Positions 1 through 7,790 of a stretch of DNA of 47,040 nucleotides are shown one piece after another. The stretch's first letter is position 1; every line of letters starts with the position of its first letter. The notes below the pieces were generated by a model, which was not told the origin of the DNA, did no database searches, and saw nothing but the letters and a program-made list of their open reading frames with translations. A program made the translations under genes and the position numbers. Source of the DNA: Robinsoniella sp. (GTDB taxonomy: Bacteria > Bacillota > Clostridia > Lachnospirales > Lachnospiraceae); assembly GCA_022788205.1 (NCBI GenBank), contig JALEVQ010000044.1, positions 1-47,040 on the forward strand, read 5' to 3'.

Positions 1-713
1 AACCGGTTTTAAAAGATATTGATCTTGAGATCCATGCCGGAGAGACGATCGGAATCATTGGAGGAACGGGAAGTGCAAAGTCAAGTCTTGTAAATCTGGT
101 CAGCCGACTGTATGATGTCACGAAGGGAAGCGTCTACGTCGGTGGCGAGGATGTTCGAAAGTATGATCTCGAGATACTGAGAAATGAAGTGGCAGTGGTA
201 CTTCAGAAAAATGTACTTTTCAGCGGGACCATTCTGGACAATCTGCGCTGGGGCGATGAACATGCGAGCGAGGAGGAGTGTAAGCGTGCCTGTCGTCTTG
301 CGTGCGCCGACGAGTTTATTGAGAAAATGCCGGATGGATATGAGACCTATATTGAGCAGGGCGGAAGCAATGTATCTGGTGGACAGAAACAACGTCTGTG
401 TATTGCGAGAGCACTGTTAAAGAAACCGAAAATCTTGGTTCTGGATGACTCTACAAGTGCAGTTGACACGGCGACAGACGCCAAGATCCGAAAGGCATTT
501 GCTGAGGAGATCCCAGATACGACAAAACTGATTATTGCGCAGCGAATCTCGAGTGTGCAGAATGCAGACCGCATTATTGTCATGGAAAACGGAAGGGTTC
601 ATGGTTTTGGCACACATGAGGAGCTGCTTGAGAGAGACGAGATCTACCGCGATGTGTATGAATCGCAGATGAGCGGCAGTGGAGATTTTGACGAAAATGG
701 AGGTGACAGGTAA
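1..713 (+). CDS. ABC exporter subunit, C-terminal part (first half of a heterodimer)
   Basis: The gene enters from before base 1; only the nucleotide-binding domain is present, read in the frame whose first full codon is at base 3. The Walker A is GGTGSAKSS, with Ala where Gly is usual. The Q-loop region is VVLQKNVLFSGT and the signature is VSGGQKQR. Walker B reads LVLDDSTSAVD, so Asp replaces the catalytic Glu, and the switch region is IAQR rather than IAHR. These changes are known from the degenerate site of heterodimeric exporters such as TM287/288 and BmrC/D. The stop overlaps the next start by one base, so the two halves are translationally coupled. The substrate (drug, lipid or peptide) cannot be read from this. 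Confidence 0.9.
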   Translation, partial: PVLKDIDLEIHAGETIGIIGGTGSAKSSLVNLVSRLYDVTKGSVYVGGEDVRKYDLEILRNEVAVVLQKNVLFSGTILDNLRWGDEHASEEECKRACRLACADEFIEKMPDGYETYIEQGGSNVSGGQKQRLCIARALLKKPKILVLDDSTSAVDTATDAKIRKAFAEEIPDTTKLIIAQRISSVQNADRIIVMENGRVHGFGTHEELLERDEIYRDVYESQMSGSGDFDENGGDR

Positions 714-2614
714 TGCCAGGACCGATGGGGAAAGCTCCAAGAGGAGTCAAATCAAATGTCAAAAATCCGGGAAAGCTTTTTGCGAGGACCCTCGGATATA
801 TTTTAAAAAATTATAAGATACAGATGATTGTCGTGGTAGTCTGTATTTTTGTCGGAGTGCTGGCGAATGTCCAGGGAACAATGTTTATGCAGACACTGAT
901 TGATGATTACATCGTGCCGCTGCTTGGAAACAAAAATCCTGATTTCGGACCACTTGCCGGAGCCATCTTTCGAGTAGGAATTTTTTATCTGATCGGAGTC
1001 GCATCCACCTATACCTATAACCGTATTATGGTGTACGTCTCACAGGGAACGCTAAACCGTCTGAGAAATGATTTGTTTTCTCATATGGAAAGCCTGCCGA
1101 TCCGCTATTTTGATACGCACCCACATGGGGATATCATGTCGGTGTACACAAATGATATCGATACGCTGCGCCAGATGATCAGCCAGAGTATGCCGCAGAT
1201 GCTTTCCGGTGTAATCACGATTGTGAGCGTGTTTGTGAGTATGGTGATTCTGAATGTTCCGCTGACAATCCTGACACTTGTCATGGTCTTTATCATGTTG
1301 AATGTGACGAAGAGGCTTGCCTCATTGAGCGGCAAATATTTTATGGAGCAGCAGAAAAACCTCGGAAAAGTCAACGGGTATATCGAAGAGATGATGGAAG
1401 GGCAGAAGGTAGTAAAGGTTTTCTGTCATGAGGAGAAGAGCAAAGAAAAGTTTGACGAGATCAATAATGCCCTGTTTGAGAGTGCCAATAATGCGAATAA
1501 ATTTGCAAATATCCTGATGCCGACGAATGCGCAGATCGGAAACATCAGCTATGTGCTGTGTGCGACGGTGGGAGGCATTCTGGCTCTGAACCAGATCGGA
1601 GGATTTACTCTGGGAAAACTGGCAAGTTTTCTGACTTTCAACAAGAGCTTCAATATGCCAATCAACCAGGTCAGCCAGCAGCTGAACAGTATTGTCATGG
1701 CACTTGCAGGCGCAGAGCGTATCTTTGCGCTTCTGGATGAGAATCCGGAAGTGGATGAGGGATATGTCATGCTGGTCAATGCAGAGAAAAAAGACGGAAA
1801 ACTGGTGGAGACGACAAAACAGCACACTGGATGCTGGGCATGGAAGCATTATCACAAGGCAACGGACACCACAGATTATGTGGAACTCAAAGGAGATGTT
1901 GTATTTAACGGTGTGGATTTTGGGTATGATGACAAGAAGATGGTGCTTCACGATGTAAAATTGTATGCGACCCCTGGTCAGAAGATTGCTTTTGTAGGTT
2001 CCACGGGAGCGGGAAAGACAACGATCACGAATCTGATCAACCGTTTTTATGACATTCAGGATGGAAAAATCCGCTATGACGGAATCAATATCAACAAGAT
2101 CAAAAAAGCAGATTTGAGAAGATCACTGGGTATTGTGCTTCAGGATACGAATCTGTTTACGAATACGGTTATGGAAAATATCCGTTATGGAAAGCTGGAC
2201 GCGACGGATGAGGAAGTCATTGCGGCGGCAAAACTGGCGAATGCAGACGGATTTATCCGACGTCTGCCGGATGGATACCAGACGATGCTGACAGGAAACG
2301 GATCTAATTTAAGCCAGGGACAGAGGCAGCTTCTCGCCATTGCGCGGGCAGCGATCGCAGATCCTCCTGTGTTAATTCTCGACGAGGCGACAAGCTCGAT
2401 CGATACGCGAACAGAGCGTCTTGTGCAGGATGGTATGGATAAGCTGATGAAGGGAAGAACAACATTTGTCATTGCCCACCGCCTCTCGACTGTACGCAAC
2501 AGTGACTGCATCATCGTTCTCGAAAATGGAAGGATTATCGAGCGCGGGACACATGAGCAGCTGATCGAGGAACACGGAAAATATTATCAACTGTATACAG
2601 GAAATCTCGCTTAG
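713..2614 (+). CDS. ABC exporter, TMD-NBD half transporter (second half of the heterodimer)
   Basis: A 633-residue type I ABC half exporter. Membrane segments occupy roughly residues 35-330 and the ATPase domain runs from about 395. Its Walker A is GSTGAGKTT (about 429-437), Walker B is LILDEATSSID with the catalytic Glu, and the switch is IAHR, so it supplies a complete ATP site. Its signature is LSQGQ instead of LSGGQ, which would face the partner's altered Walker motifs. About 40 extra residues lie between the membrane and ATPase domains (DEGYVML to TDYVELKG). The start overlaps the preceding stop. It is an inner-membrane exporter of unknown cargo; assignment to the heterodimeric multidrug-type group is by motif pattern. 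Confidence 0.93.
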   Translation: MPGPMGKAPRGVKSNVKNPGKLFARTLGYILKNYKIQMIVVVVCIFVGVLANVQGTMFMQTLIDDYIVPLLGNKNPDFGPLAGAIFRVGIFYLIGVASTYTYNRIMVYVSQGTLNRLRNDLFSHMESLPIRYFDTHPHGDIMSVYTNDIDTLRQMISQSMPQMLSGVITIVSVFVSMVILNVPLTILTLVMVFIMLNVTKRLASLSGKYFMEQQKNLGKVNGYIEEMMEGQKVVKVFCHEEKSKEKFDEINNALFESANNANKFANILMPTNAQIGNISYVLCATVGGILALNQIGGFTLGKLASFLTFNKSFNMPINQVSQQLNSIVMALAGAERIFALLDENPEVDEGYVMLVNAEKKDGKLVETTKQHTGCWAWKHYHKATDTTDYVELKGDVVFNGVDFGYDDKKMVLHDVKLYATPGQKIAFVGSTGAGKTTITNLINRFYDIQDGKIRYDGININKIKKADLRRSLGIVLQDTNLFTNTVMENIRYGKLDATDEEVIAAAKLANADGFIRRLPDGYQTMLTGNGSNLSQGQRQLLAIARAAIADPPVLILDEATSSIDTRTERLVQDGMDKLMKGRTTFVIAHRLSTVRNSDCIIVLENGRIIERGTHEQLIEEHGKYYQLYTGNLA

Positions 2615-2670
2615 AAAACAGAGCAAAACGAGAGACGATCGCAAAAAAGAAGATAGACAGATAAGGAAAC

Positions 2671-2740
2671 GGCATATTTTCGGGTATTTTTTTCAGAAAA
2701 CAGGAAAATGTTTTTTGGGAGAGATACCCGGAAATATGCC
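2671..2740 (+). other. Long hairpin upstream of yaaA
   Basis: Arms at 2671-2687 (GGCATATTTTCGGGTAT) and 2724-2740 (ATACCCGGAAATATGCC) pair over 17 positions, one of them a U-G wobble in RNA, around a 36-base loop. No T-run follows, so it is not a classic terminator. It ends 26 bases before the yaaA start and could be a transcript-end or leader structure. Confidence 0.6.
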
Positions 2741-2766
2741 TCATTTTGATTAAGATGGAGGTAGAG

Positions 2767-3510
2767 ATGAGAGTAATCATAGCGCCTGCGAAAAGGATGC
2801 GGGAGGAAGGAGAATGGCTGGAGGTTCAGGATCTTCCTGTTTTTTTGGAGAGATCGGAAGAATTGAAACAATGGATCTGTGGGCTTTCATATGAGGAGGC
2901 AAAGAAACTTTGGAAGTGTAATGAAAAGATTGCGTGGGAAGCTTATGCGAGATTCCAGAGGATGGATTTAGATCATGCGTTTACACCGGCAGTGCTTTCC
3001 TATGACGGGATACAATATCAGTATCTGGCACCGGCGGTGATGGAGGAAAGAGAGCTTTCGTACCTGCAGGAGCATCTGTGGATTTTATCTGGATTCTATG
3101 GAATTTTGCGCCCGATGGATGCGGTGGTGCCGTATCGGCTTGAAATGCAGGCGAAGACGGAGAAATTTGGACATCCTTCTCTGTATGAATATTGGGGAGA
3201 TACGCTGTATCGACAGATTGCGGGGGAGACGGATTTCATTCTGAATCTTGCATCGAAGGAGTATGCACGCTGCGTGGAACCTTATCTGGAAAAGCATATG
3301 CGGTTTTTGACATGTATTTTTGGAGATCTGGAAGGAAACAGGGTGGTCCAGAAAGGGACGAAAGCTAAGATGGCGAGAGGAGAGATGGTACGTTTTCTGG
3401 CACAGAATAGAATAGAACATCCCGATCAGCTCAAGGATTTCGAGGGACTTGGATATCACTATGATCAGGAGCGGTCGGATGAGACAATGTATGTCTTTGT
3501 TAATTATTAA
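2767..3510 (+). CDS. yaaA: YaaA/UPF0246 family protein (peroxide-stress, iron-limiting)
   Basis: A 247-residue protein beginning MRVIIAPAKRM, matching the conserved MKIIISPAK start of the YaaA family (DUF328). Further family hallmarks are LSGFYGILRPMDAVVPYRLEM near residues 110-130 and NLASKEYA. The E. coli member lowers free iron and limits oxidative damage to DNA. An in-frame TTG lies at 2746, but GGAGG at 2757-2761 sits five bases before the ATG at 2767, so that start is chosen. It stands alone, with a large hairpin before it and an unrelated thioredoxin-fold gene after it. Confidence 0.9.
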   Translation: MRVIIAPAKRMREEGEWLEVQDLPVFLERSEELKQWICGLSYEEAKKLWKCNEKIAWEAYARFQRMDLDHAFTPAVLSYDGIQYQYLAPAVMEERELSYLQEHLWILSGFYGILRPMDAVVPYRLEMQAKTEKFGHPSLYEYWGDTLYRQIAGETDFILNLASKEYARCVEPYLEKHMRFLTCIFGDLEGNRVVQKGTKAKMARGEMVRFLAQNRIEHPDQLKDFEGLGYHYDQERSDETMYVFVNY

Positions 3511-3559
3511 AAGTGTATAAAAAAACAGAATAAAGGTAGAAAATCAGAAAGAAATGCGC

Positions 3560-3565
3560 TATGAT
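3560..3565 (+). promoter_or_regulatory. Possible -10 element for the ArsC/Spx-like gene
   Basis: TATGAT lies 37 bases before the start. The only -35 at 17-base spacing is TAGAAA (3537-3542), a weak match, so this is tentative. Confidence 0.3.
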
Positions 3566-3602
3566 AGAAAAATAGTACAGAAATGATACAGGAGGAATGA
3601 AA

Positions 3603-3965
3603 ATGGTGTGGTTGATTGAGTATCCAAAATGCAGCACTTGCCAGAAAGCAAAAAAATGGCTGACGGATCATCAGGTGGAGTTTGAAGATCGCCATATTGT
3701 GGAGCAAAACCCGACCACGGAGGAACTAAAGGTTTGGATTGAGAGAAGTGGTCTTCCCATCCAGAAGTTTTTTAACACCAGCGGGATGAAATATAAGGAA
3801 CTTGGACTTAAGGAAAAACGTAAGACCATGTCAGAGGAGGAGCAGATTGCTCTTCTGGCGACGGACGGTATGCTTGTCAAAAGACCGCTGCTGGTAGGGG
3901 AGAATTTTGTGGTTCCTGGATTTAAAGAGAAAGAATGGTCGGATAAGCTGGGGCTGGAAGGATAA
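3603..3965 (+). CDS. ArsC/Spx-family thioredoxin-fold protein
   Basis: About 120 residues of the ArsC/Spx/YffB superfamily, with the N-terminal motif YPKCSTCQKAKKWL: a CxxC pair at the end of the first strand. The RPLLVGENFVVPGF stretch near residues 97-110 corresponds to the family's conserved cis-Pro and GF region. Members are arsenate reductases, glutathione-linked reductases or Spx-type RNA polymerase binders. The CxxC is Spx-like, but there is no arsenic operon next to it and the true role is open. An ATG at 3597 is only one base from GGAGG (3591-3595), whereas the ATG at 3603 is seven bases away, which decides the start. Confidence 0.82.
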   Translation: MVWLIEYPKCSTCQKAKKWLTDHQVEFEDRHIVEQNPTTEELKVWIERSGLPIQKFFNTSGMKYKELGLKEKRKTMSEEEQIALLATDGMLVKRPLLVGENFVVPGFKEKEWSDKLGLEG

Positions 3966-4016
3966 AGGCAATCTGCGATAGCATACAAGGAAAATGTGAG
4001 AAGGAAGTAAAAAAAG

Positions 4017-4925
4017 ATGAAGTATCTTGTGATTGGAGCCGGTGGGACAGGTGGTCCGATCGGTGCATATTTGACGCGCGCGGGGAAAGATGTGACGTTG
4101 ATTGCGCGGGGAGAACATTTGAGAAAGATTTGCTCGGAAGGGCTGAAAGTGGAAACTTCGTGGGACGACGGCTTTACGGTGTATCCAAATGCGTGTGAAA
4201 TGGAAGAATATAGAGAAAGACCAGATGTTGTTTTCGTGTGCGTCAAGGGGTATTCGCTCGATGAGGCGACGACCTTTTTGAGGAAAATTGCGCACCCGGA
4301 TTTAATTGTAATTCCGATTTTAAATCTGTACGGGACAGGAGAGAGACTTCAGAGACAACTGTCGGATGTCTGTGTTTTAGACGGATGTATCTATGTCTCG
4401 GCGAATATCGCAAGACCGGGCGTGATTTACATGCACGGAAAGATTTTCCGTGTGGTCTATGGCGTGAGAAGTCAGGAAGAAGATCGACCTGTTCTGGGGA
4501 AGATCAGAGAAGATCTCGAGGAAAGCGGAATTTGCGCAATCGTCTCAGAGAACATAAAAAGAGATGCGCTGCAGAAATTTTCCTATGTCTCTCCGATGGC
4601 ATCATGCGGATTGTATTATGATGCTGTGGCAGGGGATATGCAAAAGGAGGGAAAAGAGAGAACTCTGTTTGTGGACTTGATCCGGGAGATCGAGAAGCTT
4701 GCGCAGAAGATGGGGATTTCTTTTACCGTAGATCTGGTCGAGAATAATCTGAAGATTCTCGATGATCTTGCGCCGAGCGCCTCGACATCGATGCAGAGAG
4801 ACATTGCGGCAGGAAAACAGTCTGAGATCGATGGGCTGCTGTTTGAAGTAGTGCGTCTTGGCGAGAAGTATGGCGTTCCGACGCCAGCTTATCAGATGGT
4901 GGCAGAAAAATTTGGCAGTCGGTAG
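4017..4925 (+). CDS. Ketopantoate reductase family (PanE/ApbA) oxidoreductase
   Basis: A 302-residue NAD(P)-binding protein. The Rossmann motif VIGAGGTGGPIGAYL starts at residue 5, and IARG after the second strand suggests NADPH use. The C-terminal domain has DALQKFSYVSP, carrying the family's catalytic Lys, and SEIDGL, carrying the conserved Glu. The Asn usually found just after the Lys region is not evident, and no panB, panC or panD is nearby. Pantothenate synthesis is therefore possible but unproven; many clostridial paralogues act on other 2-keto acids. GAAGGAAG lies shortly before the ATG. It is followed after 35 bases by a CorA gene, probably co-transcribed. Confidence 0.85.
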   Translation: MKYLVIGAGGTGGPIGAYLTRAGKDVTLIARGEHLRKICSEGLKVETSWDDGFTVYPNACEMEEYRERPDVVFVCVKGYSLDEATTFLRKIAHPDLIVIPILNLYGTGERLQRQLSDVCVLDGCIYVSANIARPGVIYMHGKIFRVVYGVRSQEEDRPVLGKIREDLEESGICAIVSENIKRDALQKFSYVSPMASCGLYYDAVAGDMQKEGKERTLFVDLIREIEKLAQKMGISFTVDLVENNLKILDDLAPSASTSMQRDIAAGKQSEIDGLLFEVVRLGEKYGVPTPAYQMVAEKFGSR

Positions 4926-4960
4926 AGAGCGCAGAAAGTTTGAAAAGGTAAGGGGAAAAA

Positions 4961-5812
4961 TTGAAACTGGAAATTATGACAACGCAGGAATACGAGGAGA
5001 GACAGCAAGATACCACGCAGAAAAGAAGACTCAAAGAGAGTATGAGGCGCGGCAGATATTGCAGGGCAGATCTGTTTCCTGATTGCATTGTGGGTACTTT
5101 TGCCGTTCCAGACAAAAAAAATCTGTTTCAGCAAAAAGAGATTTTGGGTTACTATATGGATCGGGAGCAGCTTTTGCTGGTCAGTGATGAGAAGATGGAG
5201 GAAAATCTGTGTCAGGAGGTGGCGAAATATTCAGCCGTCGGCGTGGATACCCCTCCGCAGTTCCTCGCCGGATTCATAGAGTATCTCATTCGGGACGATG
5301 TGATCTTTCTTCAGAAATTTGAGGAGCGTCTTGCACACATGGAAGAACATCTGATCAAGATGGAGATCAAGCATTTTGATGTGCAGATATTAAATATCCG
5401 AAAAGAGCTGCTGAAATTAGATTCATACTACCAGCAGATGATGGATCTGTGCGGTATCTTGGAAGAAAACAGAAATTCTTTGATGACACAGGATGAATGC
5501 AGAATCTTTGGCGTGCAGGCAGTGCGCATTGAGAGGCTTCATGACACAACACATATCTTGAAGGAATATTGTGTACAGCTCAGAGAATTATATCAGTCCA
5601 GGATGGATGACCGCCAGAACAATGTAATGCAGATGCTGACTGTGGTCACGACGATCTTCATGCCGTTGACCCTGATTACAGGGTGGTACGGGATGAATTT
5701 TGAACATATGCCGGAATTGTACAGTAAATACGGATATCCCGTGATCATCGCGGTCAGCGCACTTGTAATTCTTGTGGAATTTTTGTGGTTCAAGAAAAAG
5801 AAATGGTTCTAG
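4961..5812 (+). CDS. corA: CorA family divalent cation transporter (first copy)
   Basis: A 283-residue CorA-type channel. It has a long alpha/beta and coiled cytoplasmic part (about 1-215), then two C-terminal membrane helices (MLTVVTTIFMPLTLITGWYG and YPVIIAVSALVILVEFLW). The selectivity motif YGMN lies between them, followed by a short loop rich in acidic and aromatic residues, and the end is basic (KKKKWF). It is expected to form a pentamer carrying Mg2+ (or Co2+/Ni2+) down its gradient. AGGGG at 4951-4955 is five bases before TTG at 4961 but 20 before the first ATG (4976), so the TTG start is preferred. A second, distinct CorA is at 16547. Confidence 0.88.
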   Translation: MKLEIMTTQEYEERQQDTTQKRRLKESMRRGRYCRADLFPDCIVGTFAVPDKKNLFQQKEILGYYMDREQLLLVSDEKMEENLCQEVAKYSAVGVDTPPQFLAGFIEYLIRDDVIFLQKFEERLAHMEEHLIKMEIKHFDVQILNIRKELLKLDSYYQQMMDLCGILEENRNSLMTQDECRIFGVQAVRIERLHDTTHILKEYCVQLRELYQSRMDDRQNNVMQMLTVVTTIFMPLTLITGWYGMNFEHMPELYSKYGYPVIIAVSALVILVEFLWFKKKKWF

Positions 5813-5881
5813 GGTAAAGATTTTTCGAACACTGTAATCAGCAAAAAACAGTTCGCGTGACACGCTGCGTTTCTCAAAAAC

Positions 5882-5910
5882 TTGCAGAGGAAAAGGAAAA
5901 AGAGTATAAT
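5882..5910 (+). promoter_or_regulatory. Sigma-A promoter for the UPF0303 gene
   Basis: TTGCAG (5882-5887) and TATAAT (5905-5910) are separated by 17 bases. The promoter lies inside the longer open frame that begins at 5857, which argues for the downstream start at 6028 and gives a leader of about 110 bases. Confidence 0.75.
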
Positions 5911-6027
5911 AGGCGTGTCGATACAGAGGGAGAATCTGAGGGGCAGTTTCCATCTGCTTTCGGGTGGAAGAAATTGTCAGAAATCTGCGAGATAATGATA
6001 GGCAGTCAGAAGACAGGAGGAATTGGT

Positions 6028-6531
6028 ATGACGATGGATGAATTAATTGCGATGTTGGAGATGCAGGAAGAGATTTTACAGTTTTCTCATTTTACAAATG
6101 AGGATGCCTGGGAGCTCGGATGTATTTTAGTGACAGAGGCGAAGAGGAGACAGTTGCCAGTGGCGATCAGTATCCGACTGAACAACGGGGCGATTCCGTT
6201 TCAGTATGAATCCAACGGAATCACCTTGGACAATGAAGAATGGATGACGAGAAAACATAATACCGTAAAAAGAATGGAAAAGAGCAGCTTTTTGCTTTGT
6301 ATGCTGTTAAAAAAAGCAGAACAGACCTTGGAGGACTGGCGATTAGACCCGAGCGAATATGCGGCGGCAGGTGGTGCCTTCCCGATCCGTGTGGAGGAAG
6401 TAGGAGTGATCGGATCTGTGGTGGTGTCAGGTCTTGACTATATCTCAAACCACGATCTGCTTGTAAAATGTATCAGCCGCTATCTGCACATCGACGAAGT
6501 GCCTAGAATTCGCGGGGATGTGACGAAATAG
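6028..6531 (+). CDS. UPF0303 / HbpS-like family protein
   Basis: A 167-residue protein of the UPF0303 group in the GlcG/HbpS-like fold. Hallmarks are FTNEDAWELGCILVTEAKRR (about 22-41), ISIRLN, and the central pair EWMTRKHNTVKRMEKSS. Related proteins are often labelled heme-degrading or heme-binding, but the biochemical evidence belongs to other branches, so I call only the family. AGGAGG at 6015-6020 is seven bases before ATG 6028. The open frame extends upstream to 5857, but a good promoter lies inside that extension. It has its own promoter and a terminator. Confidence 0.85.
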   Translation: MTMDELIAMLEMQEEILQFSHFTNEDAWELGCILVTEAKRRQLPVAISIRLNNGAIPFQYESNGITLDNEEWMTRKHNTVKRMEKSSFLLCMLLKKAEQTLEDWRLDPSEYAAAGGAFPIRVEEVGVIGSVVVSGLDYISNHDLLVKCISRYLHIDEVPRIRGDVTK

Positions 6532-6577
6532 GGGAAAGACGTACCACTCCGACAAGAGTGACATTATGTGCGAAAAA

Positions 6578-6618
6578 GGCGATGTGAAGTCTGTCAAAAG
6601 ACGCCACATCGCTTTTTT
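6578..6618. terminator. Bidirectional terminator
   Basis: GCGATGTG (6579-6586) pairs with CACATCGC (6605-6612), with an inner GTCT/AGAC helix. T-run 6613-6619 serves the plus strand, and AAAAA at 6573-6577 gives a U-run on the minus strand. It lies between the convergent UPF0303 and RluD-family genes and overlaps the latter's stop. Confidence 0.85.
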
Positions 6619-7511
6619 TAGGAAAAAAATTCGGAAAAAAGCTGCATATCCTGAGGGAGAGGGCAGGTAAAGGAGAGCGGCTTTTTGGTGATCGGGTGGA
6701 GGAAGGAAAGTCTGTGCGAATGAAGTGCCTGGCGTTCTATGAGTCGAAAGTCAGGGTTATACAGGAAATCGCCGATCAGAGGATGCCCGATATATTTCAT
6801 GTGGACGCGAATCTGATGTGTGCGCCCGGTCTCTAATTTTAAAGAGACAAGAGAGAGATCATTCTGAAAACAGAGACGCTTAAAATGTGTGACAGCAGTC
6901 TCGCCGTGCTCAAAGTCCACACACCGCGCGATGACAGAGGTATCTGCACGCGCAATCGGCGCCTCGATGATCCCTTCTTCGGGGACTTCTCCCTGAGCGA
7001 TCGCGAGATATTCCCGATGAAGCTCCCGGCGCTTTCCCATCTCCGATAAAATAGCAGCGCTGAGCATATTTTTTGCTACGATCAAAAGACCGGTCGTGTC
7101 GCGGTCAAGGCGATTGATGCAGCGGTACACAAACGATTCGTCCTTCTGAGCGAAGTACCATGCAAGACCGTTGGCAAGGGTATTTTCATAATTGTTGATA
7201 GAAGGATGGATGGGCTGATTTGCCGCTTTGTCAAGGACGAGCAGATCATCATCTTCATATAGGATATGGATCGGAAGCGGGATCGGGACAATCTGTTCCG
7301 AGGATGTCTCATCGACCAGTGTGATGGTCAGATGATCGTTCTCACAAAGCCGCGCAGAGGAAAAAGCAGGTGCATTGTTCAGCAAGATGCCGCCTTCCGT
7401 CTTGCGGACATGTGTCAAAACCGCCTTGGAATATTCATGACTTTTTAAAAAATCATAGATTTTCATTCCGGCATGATCTGGAGTGATCGTATACTGAAAA
7501 ATTCGTTTCAT
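6618..7511 (-). CDS. RluD/RluA-family RNA pseudouridine synthase
   Basis: About 297 residues: an S4-like RNA-binding region in the first 70, then the pseudouridine synthase domain. The catalytic motif reads NRLDRDTTGLLIVAK, with the essential Asp in RLD, and later LETGRTHQIRVHMKYIGHPLIGD is diagnostic of the RluA/RluD group. It isomerises uridines in rRNA or tRNA; which position cannot be told from sequence. A further in-frame ATG lies at 7532, but GGGGGA nine bases before ATG 7511 supports the shorter form. It is convergent with the gene before and divergent from the symporter. Confidence 0.92.
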   Translation of the reverse strand: MKRIFQYTITPDHAGMKIYDFLKSHEYSKAVLTHVRKTEGGILLNNAPAFSSARLCENDHLTITLVDETSSEQIVPIPLPIHILYEDDDLLVLDKAANQPIHPSINNYENTLANGLAWYFAQKDESFVYRCINRLDRDTTGLLIVAKNMLSAAILSEMGKRRELHREYLAIAQGEVPEEGIIEAPIARADTSVIARCVDFEHGETAVTHFKRLCFQNDLSLVSLKLETGRTHQIRVHMKYIGHPLIGDFLYNPDFRLIERQALHSHRLSFLHPITKKPLSFTCPLPQDMQLFSEFFS

Positions 7512-7540
7512 ACAAAGAGTTCCCCCTGACATATCATACT

Positions 7541-7561
7541 AACGGACATGACGCCTGACGG
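7541..7561. repeat. Dispersed 21-base repeat, copy 1, with an embedded hairpin
   Basis: A 21-base string beginning AACGGACATGACGCC is identical to 27107-27127. In this copy it runs into a perfect inverted repeat GACGCCTGACGGCGTC (7550-7565) in the upstream region of the RluD-family gene. A partial third copy (13 bases) is at 36124-36136. Confidence 0.75.
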
Positions 7562-7674
7562 CGTCACTGCCAATTATAAAAGCCCACCAGATTGCTCTGT
7601 GCCTATGGCACTCACGCAATCATAATAATATAGCGATGGAATAGCCACTTCAGTGTAGAGGAGATTGGGAAAAA

Positions 7675-7731
7675 TGTCAAGAATATTTGCGCTGGATAGC
7701 TTGACAGAATATTTGCAATTTATAGCTTTTC
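7675..7731 (+). promoter_or_regulatory. Operator-like tandem and inverted repeats before the symporter
   Basis: Two imperfect 26-base units (7680-7705 and 7706-7731) share AGAATATTTGC and ATAGCTT at the same offsets. Across the first unit, TGTCAAG (7675-7681) and CTTGACA (7700-7706) form a perfect inverted repeat. This is the pattern of a two-site operator. Confidence 0.55.
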
Positions 7732-7755
7732 AAACCAGGGGATATCAGTTAAAAT
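7727..7755 (+). promoter_or_regulatory. Possible promoter for the symporter
   Basis: TTTTCA (7727-7732), 17 bases, then TAAAAT (7750-7755), 35 bases before the start codon. The -35 is weak, which would fit an activated promoter using the repeats just upstream. Confidence 0.45.
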
Positions 7756-7790
7756 AGAGAATGAATAAAAAAGGGTAAGGAGAGAGAAAG

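Noticed and set aside
1-713. The first ABC gene as a pseudogene because of altered motifs
   Set aside because: The frame is intact to the overlap with the next gene, and the changes match a functional degenerate site.
1322-1951. Minus-strand frame opposite the second ABC half
   Set aside because: No ribosome site or domain, and fully inside a clear gene.
5857-6027. N-terminal extension of the UPF0303 protein
   Set aside because: A good promoter (5882-5910) lies inside it, the extension is not family-like, and 6028 has a fine ribosome site.
7701-7729. TTGACA at 7701 as the -35 of the symporter promoter
   Set aside because: At 17-base spacing the -10 is AGCTTT, and TATAGC is only 14 bases away; the TTGACA is better read as part of the inverted repeat.
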